In this document: positions 61,139 through 64,000 of the stretch, piece by piece
Position numbering within the stretch: the stretch's first letter is position 1
Layout: each line of letters begins with the position of its first letter
NCBI GenBank assembly: GCA_002746645.1
Contig: PDPU01000028.1
Coordinates: 89,906 to 153,905, forward strand
Reading direction: 5' to 3'
DNA: 64,000 nucleotides
Source: Gammaproteobacteria bacterium
GTDB lineage: Bacteria; Pseudomonadota; Gammaproteobacteria; Granulosicoccales; Granulosicoccaceae
Notes under the pieces: generated by a model
The model's input: only the letters and a program-made list of their open reading frames with translations
Databases searched by the model: none
Told to the model about the DNA's origin: nothing
Made by a program: the position numbers and the translations under genes

Positions 61139-62581
61139 TCACGCCTCTTCGGGCTGGCTGAACGTGCGCACGTCGACGAAGTGCCCGGCAATCGCTGCCG
61201 CGGCCGCCATCGCGGGGCTCACGAGATGCGTGCGCCCGCCGAGTCCCTGGCGCCCTTCGAAATTGCGGTTCGAGGTGGAGGCACAGCGCTCGCCCGCTTC
61301 GAGCCGGTCGGCATTCATGGCAAGGCACATCGAGCAGCCCGGTTCGCGCCATTCGAAGCCGGCGTCGCGAAACACCTTGTCGAGCCCCTCTTCCTCGGCC
61401 TGGCGCTTGACGAGGCCCGAACCCGGCACCACCAGAGCCTGGATGATCGAATCGGCCACGCGCCTGTCCCTGACGACGGCAGCGGCTTCGCGCAGATCCT
61501 CGATGCGCGAATTGGTGCAGGAGCCGATGAAGACGCGATCGAGGCGGATCTCGCTCATCGGCGTGCGCGGCGCGAGGTCCATGTACTCGAGCGCGCGCGC
61601 GTAGCCTTCGCGCTTGTCGGCGTTGGCGGGATCGGCGGGATCCGGCACTTCGCCATTGACCGATACCACCATCTCGGGGGAGGTGCCCCAGCTTACCTGG
61701 GGTTCGATGCTGGCGGCATCGATGTGCACGACTTCGTCGAACACGGCGTCGTCATCGCTTCTGAGTTCGCGCCAGGCAGCTTCGGCCTGTTCCCAGCGTT
61801 CGCCCTTCGGCGCGAAAGGCCGGCCACGAAGGTAATCGATGGTGGTGTCGTCGACGGCGATCATGCCGGCACGCGCGCCGGCCTCGATCGACATGTTGCA
61901 GACCGTCATGCGCCCTTCCATCGACAGGGCACGGATGGCGTCGCCGCCGAACTCGATGGTGCAGCCGGTGCCACCGGCGGTGCCGATACGGCCGATGATG
62001 GCAAGCACGATGTCCTTGGCGGTCACACTCGGTGCGACTTCACCGTCGACACTCACGAGCATGTTCTTCGACTTCTTCTGCATGAGACACTGCGTGGCCA
62101 TGACGTGCTCGACCTCGGAGGTACCGATGCCGAAGGCCAGCGCCCCGAAAGCACCGTGCGTGGACGTGTGCGAATCGCCGCAGACCACCGTCATGCCGGG
62201 CAGGGTCGCGCCCTGCTCGGGCCCGATCACGTGCACGATGCCCTGACGCCGGTCGTTCATGCGGAATTCGGTCACGCCGAAACGCTCGCAGTTGGCATCG
62301 AGGGTGTCGATCTGCAGCTTCGACACCGGGTCGGTGATGCCACCTGCACGATCGGTGGTCGGCACGTTGTGATCGGCCACGGCCAGCATCGAACTCGTGC
62401 GCCAGGGCTTTCTGCCGGCGAGTTGCAGCCCTTCGAAGGCCTGAGGCGAAGTCACTTCGTGCACGAGGTGCCGGTCGATGTAGAGCAGCGCGGTACCGTC
62501 TTCCTCGCGGTCGACGACGTGCGCGTCGAATACCTTGTCGTAAAGCGTTCTTGCGGCCATGCCTGTGGGTCGGTCAGTCAT
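61139..62581 (-). CDS. leuC: 3-isopropylmalate dehydratase large subunit
   Basis: Aconitase-family 4Fe-4S subunit. It has cluster Cys residues in [15 protein letters not shown] and [10 protein letters not shown], plus [27 protein letters not shown] early in the protein. It is 480 aa from the first ATG; an inner ATG at 62560 ([16 protein letters not shown]) matches the E. coli start better. First gene of the leu series, divergent from the LysR gene. A TTGAGT-17-TACGAT pair at about 62592-62620 on the minus strand may be its promoter. Confidence 0.95.
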   Translation of the reverse strand: MTDRPTGMAARTLYDKVFDAHVVDREEDGTALLYIDRHLVHEVTSPQAFEGLQLAGRKPWRTSSMLAVADHNVPTTDRAGGITDPVSKLQIDTLDANCERFGVTEFRMNDRRQGIVHVIGPEQGATLPGMTVVCGDSHTSTHGAFGALAFGIGTSEVEHVMATQCLMQKKSKNMLVSVDGEVAPSVTAKDIVLAIIGRIGTAGGTGCTIEFGGDAIRALSMEGRMTVCNMSIEAGARAGMIAVDDTTIDYLRGRPFAPKGERWEQAEAAWRELRSDDDAVFDEVVHIDAASIEPQVSWGTSPEMVVSVNGEVPDPADPANADKREGYARALEYMDLAPRTPMSEIRLDRVFIGSCTNSRIEDLREAAAVVRDRRVADSIIQALVVPGSGLVKRQAEEEGLDKVFRDAGFEWREPGCSMCLAMNADRLEAGERCASTSNRNFEGRQGLGGRTHLVSPAMAAAAAIAGHFVDVRTFSQPEEA

Positions 62582-62635
62582 TCACATCCATATCGTAACG
62601 GCGGACAGCAGATAACTCAAATTCATATTAGTCAT

Positions 62636-62650
62636 TGATTGCATGAATCA
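62636..62650. promoter_or_regulatory. Candidate LysR-type operator between leuC and the LysR gene
   Basis: Inverted repeat TGATT-GCATG-AATCA in the A/T-rich leuC/LysR spacer, containing the ATT-N5-AAT dyad expected of LysR-type boxes. The long start codon of the LysR gene (62643) falls inside it, supporting the inner start at 62667. Confidence 0.45.
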
Positions 62651-62666
62651 TGGTTATGATCGAGCC

Positions 62667-63719
62667 ATGGACATCCCCTCACTCGAAGCCTTCGTGGCCG
62701 TCGCCGAGCACCGCTCGTTCTCGCGTGCCGCCGAGCAGTTGCACCGCACGCAACCCGCCCTGAGCAAGCGCATTGCCGCACTCGAGAACAATCTCGGACA
62801 GACTCTCTTCGACCGCTTCGGCCGTGAACCGAGGCTTACCGAAGCCGGCCAGCGCCTGCTCGTGCATGCACGCCGCATCCTTGCCGATGTGGAAACAAGC
62901 CGCAACGACGTGAGGCAGCTGGCTGGCGGCATCGGCGGTCGACTCATCTTCGGCACCAGCCACCATGTGGGTCTGCACCGGTTGCCGGGTGTTCTCAAGG
63001 AATACGTGCAGCGCCACCCCGAGGTCGAACTCGATCTGCGTTTCATGGACTCGGAGGAAGCCTGCGACGACGTTGCCAGCGGCAAGCTCGAACTGGCACT
63101 CGTGACGCTGCCCGAGCGCCCTGCCGAAGCGCTCGAACTGCGCACGGTCTGGCCCGATCCGCTGTGCATCGTCTGCGGGCCCGAACACCCTCTGGCCCAA
63201 TTCTCGGCGGAAAGGCGCCGCACCGGCGGCGAGACGGACACTCGCAGTAAGACGGACACTCGCGGCAAGACGGACACTCGCGGCAAGACGGACACCCGCG
63301 GCAAGGGCGACACCCGCTGCAAGACCGGTGAAGAACCCGGTACGAGGATCGAACTCACCCCGCTGACGCCCGTAATGCTGTCGCAATGGCCCGCGATCCT
63401 GCCGGCGCAGGGCACGGTCACCCGCAGCATTCTGCTCGAGGCACTGCGCCCGCACGGCATCCGCATCAACACCGCGCTCGAATCGAACTACCTCGAGACC
63501 AGCAAGATGCTGGTCTCGGTGGGTATCGGCTGGAGCGTGCTGCCCACCGCCATGCTCGACGATTCGATCGTCGCACTCGAGGTCGAGGGACTGGTCATGC
63601 GGCGGCGTCTCGGCGTCGCCTGGCACCGCCGACTGACCCTCTCGCGCGCGGCGCTTGCGCTGCTTTCGCTGCTGCCGCTCGCAGGAGTCGTCAATGAGGC
63701 ACAGACCGCAGATTGCTAA
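62667..63719 (+). CDS. LysR-family transcriptional regulator with coding minisatellite
   Basis: Regulator divergent from leuC, and so a candidate controller of leucine synthesis. It has an N-terminal winged HTH (MDIPSLEAFVAVAEHRSFSRAAEQLHRTQPALSKRIAALE, with LGQTLFDRFGR) and a C-terminal substrate-binding domain. It is 350 aa from ATG 62667, about 50 longer than usual because an 18-bp array (TDTRGK units) is inserted in the substrate domain around residue 190-220, between PEHPLAQFSAERR and the IELTPLTPVMLSQWPAI strand. The array lies on a probable surface loop, so the protein may still fold. Confidence 0.9.
   Translation: MDIPSLEAFVAVAEHRSFSRAAEQLHRTQPALSKRIAALENNLGQTLFDRFGREPRLTEAGQRLLVHARRILADVETSRNDVRQLAGGIGGRLIFGTSHHVGLHRLPGVLKEYVQRHPEVELDLRFMDSEEACDDVASGKLELALVTLPERPAEALELRTVWPDPLCIVCGPEHPLAQFSAERRRTGGETDTRSKTDTRGKTDTRGKTDTRGKGDTRCKTGEEPGTRIELTPLTPVMLSQWPAILPAQGTVTRSILLEALRPHGIRINTALESNYLETSKMLVSVGIGWSVLPTAMLDDSIVALEVEGLVMRRRLGVAWHRRLTLSRAALALLSLLPLAGVVNEAQTADC
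63228..63317. repeat. Five 18-bp tandem repeats in the LysR gene
   Basis: Units of 18 bp (GGCAAGACGGACACTCGC and close variants) at 63228, 63246, 63264, 63282 and 63300, followed by a partial sixth. They encode (G/S)KTDTR-type hexapeptides, a strongly basic/acidic mix. The period is a multiple of three, so copy number can change without a frameshift. Confidence 0.95.
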
Positions 63720-63771
63720 CTGATGACCTTGGCTGTGGGTGATGTGGGTGAAGCATCCGGCCCCGGCGCGC

Positions 63772-64000
63772 TCAGCGTTTCGCCGGCCTGGCGGTCAGTC
63801 GCTCGTTGTGGAAGCACGTGTAGATCGCCAGAATGTCGTCGAGCACCTCGGGCTTGCGCGTCACGCACCAGGTCTTGCGGCTCAGCCGCTTGATGTTGTC
63901 ACGCAGCATCGCGAGCGTGTGATTGATCCCGAAGAGCGGATCGTGCCCCGTGCGCTTGAGCTCTCCCTGACCGATCAGCGCCCCGCGAATCGACTTGTAG
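63772..64000 (-). CDS. Transposase, C-terminal part (runs off the window)
   Basis: The 3' 76 codons of a transposase-like gene, frame open to the window end. It reads INHTLAMLRDNIKRLSRKTW then KPEVLDDILAIYTCFHN, the closing part of the DDE-type insertion-sequence transposases related to IS1-like elements (the conserved RL-RKT helix and final HN motif). The 5' part and the terminal inverted repeat are outside or not recognisable. The family assignment is by resemblance only. Confidence 0.6.
   Translation of the reverse strand, partial: YKSIRGALIGQGELKRTGHDPLFGINHTLAMLRDNIKRLSRKTWCVTRKPEVLDDILAIYTCFHNERLTARPAKR

Noticed and set aside
63228..63317. Regular 18-bp repeats resembling a short CRISPR-like array
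   Set aside because: Units are directly adjacent with no spacers and stay in frame within a LysR gene; this is a coding minisatellite.

Overview
The window is a high-GC chromosomal segment from a free-living, non-enteric gammaproteobacterium. The evidence is gene order and content: leuCDB-asd-fimV-truA-trpF-accD-folC-SPOR-cvpA-purF is the arrangement of Pseudomonas and relatives, and yciO-scpA-scpB, guaB-guaA, dksA-gluQ and a Pseudomonas-type bkd operon are all present. The genus cannot be named from sequence alone. I see no tRNA, rRNA, CRISPR array or replication origin.

Layout. 1-14.3 kb is core genome: an ArsC-like tail, tsaB with a YoaA/DinG helicase, two lipoproteins (TPR, OmpA), guaB-guaA, divergent xseA, a DksA carrying a histone-H1-like Lys/Ala tail, gluQ, a divergent acetyl-CoA-synthetase-like enzyme and an Smr protein. 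14.4-32.1 kb is accessory: a lower-GC carotenoid-isomerase-like flavoprotein, a HAD hydrolase, the branched-chain 2-oxoacid dehydrogenase operon (bkdA1-bkdA2-bkdB-lpd), a lipoprotein, a decayed DUF222/HNH endonuclease gene, an ABC exporter, and a sigma-ECF/ChrR module. The ECF gene is divergent from a membrane-lipid operon (amine-oxidase-like flavoprotein, DUF1365, CFA-like methyltransferase, a broken gene, DUF2177). Two back-to-back promoters with TGATCC and CGTA elements lie between them, so this reads as a singlet-oxygen/photo-oxidative response locus, but the sigma gene carries a frameshift. 32.1-37.6 kb holds a BCCT transporter, an alpha/beta hydrolase and a von Willebrand lipoprotein. 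37.6-64 kb is again mostly core: scpB-scpA-yciO, a PpiC isomerase, metZ, a TPR/L,D-transpeptidase/HD-GYP trio, the purF-to-leuC series, and a LysR regulator divergent from leuC. The extreme right end is the 3' part of a transposase gene.

The most unusual signal is a 63-bp module with an 18-bp perfect palindrome. It occurs twice in tandem in the dead HNH gene (23.3 kb) and once, in the same reading frame, inside the linker of the chromosome-segregation gene scpB (38.0 kb). It looks like a protein-coding palindromic element that can spread between genes. A second theme is coding minisatellites in ordinary genes: scpB (6 bp), gst (15 bp at both ends), the LysR gene (18 bp), the OmpA lipoprotein (36 bp), and the Lys/Ala runs of dksA.
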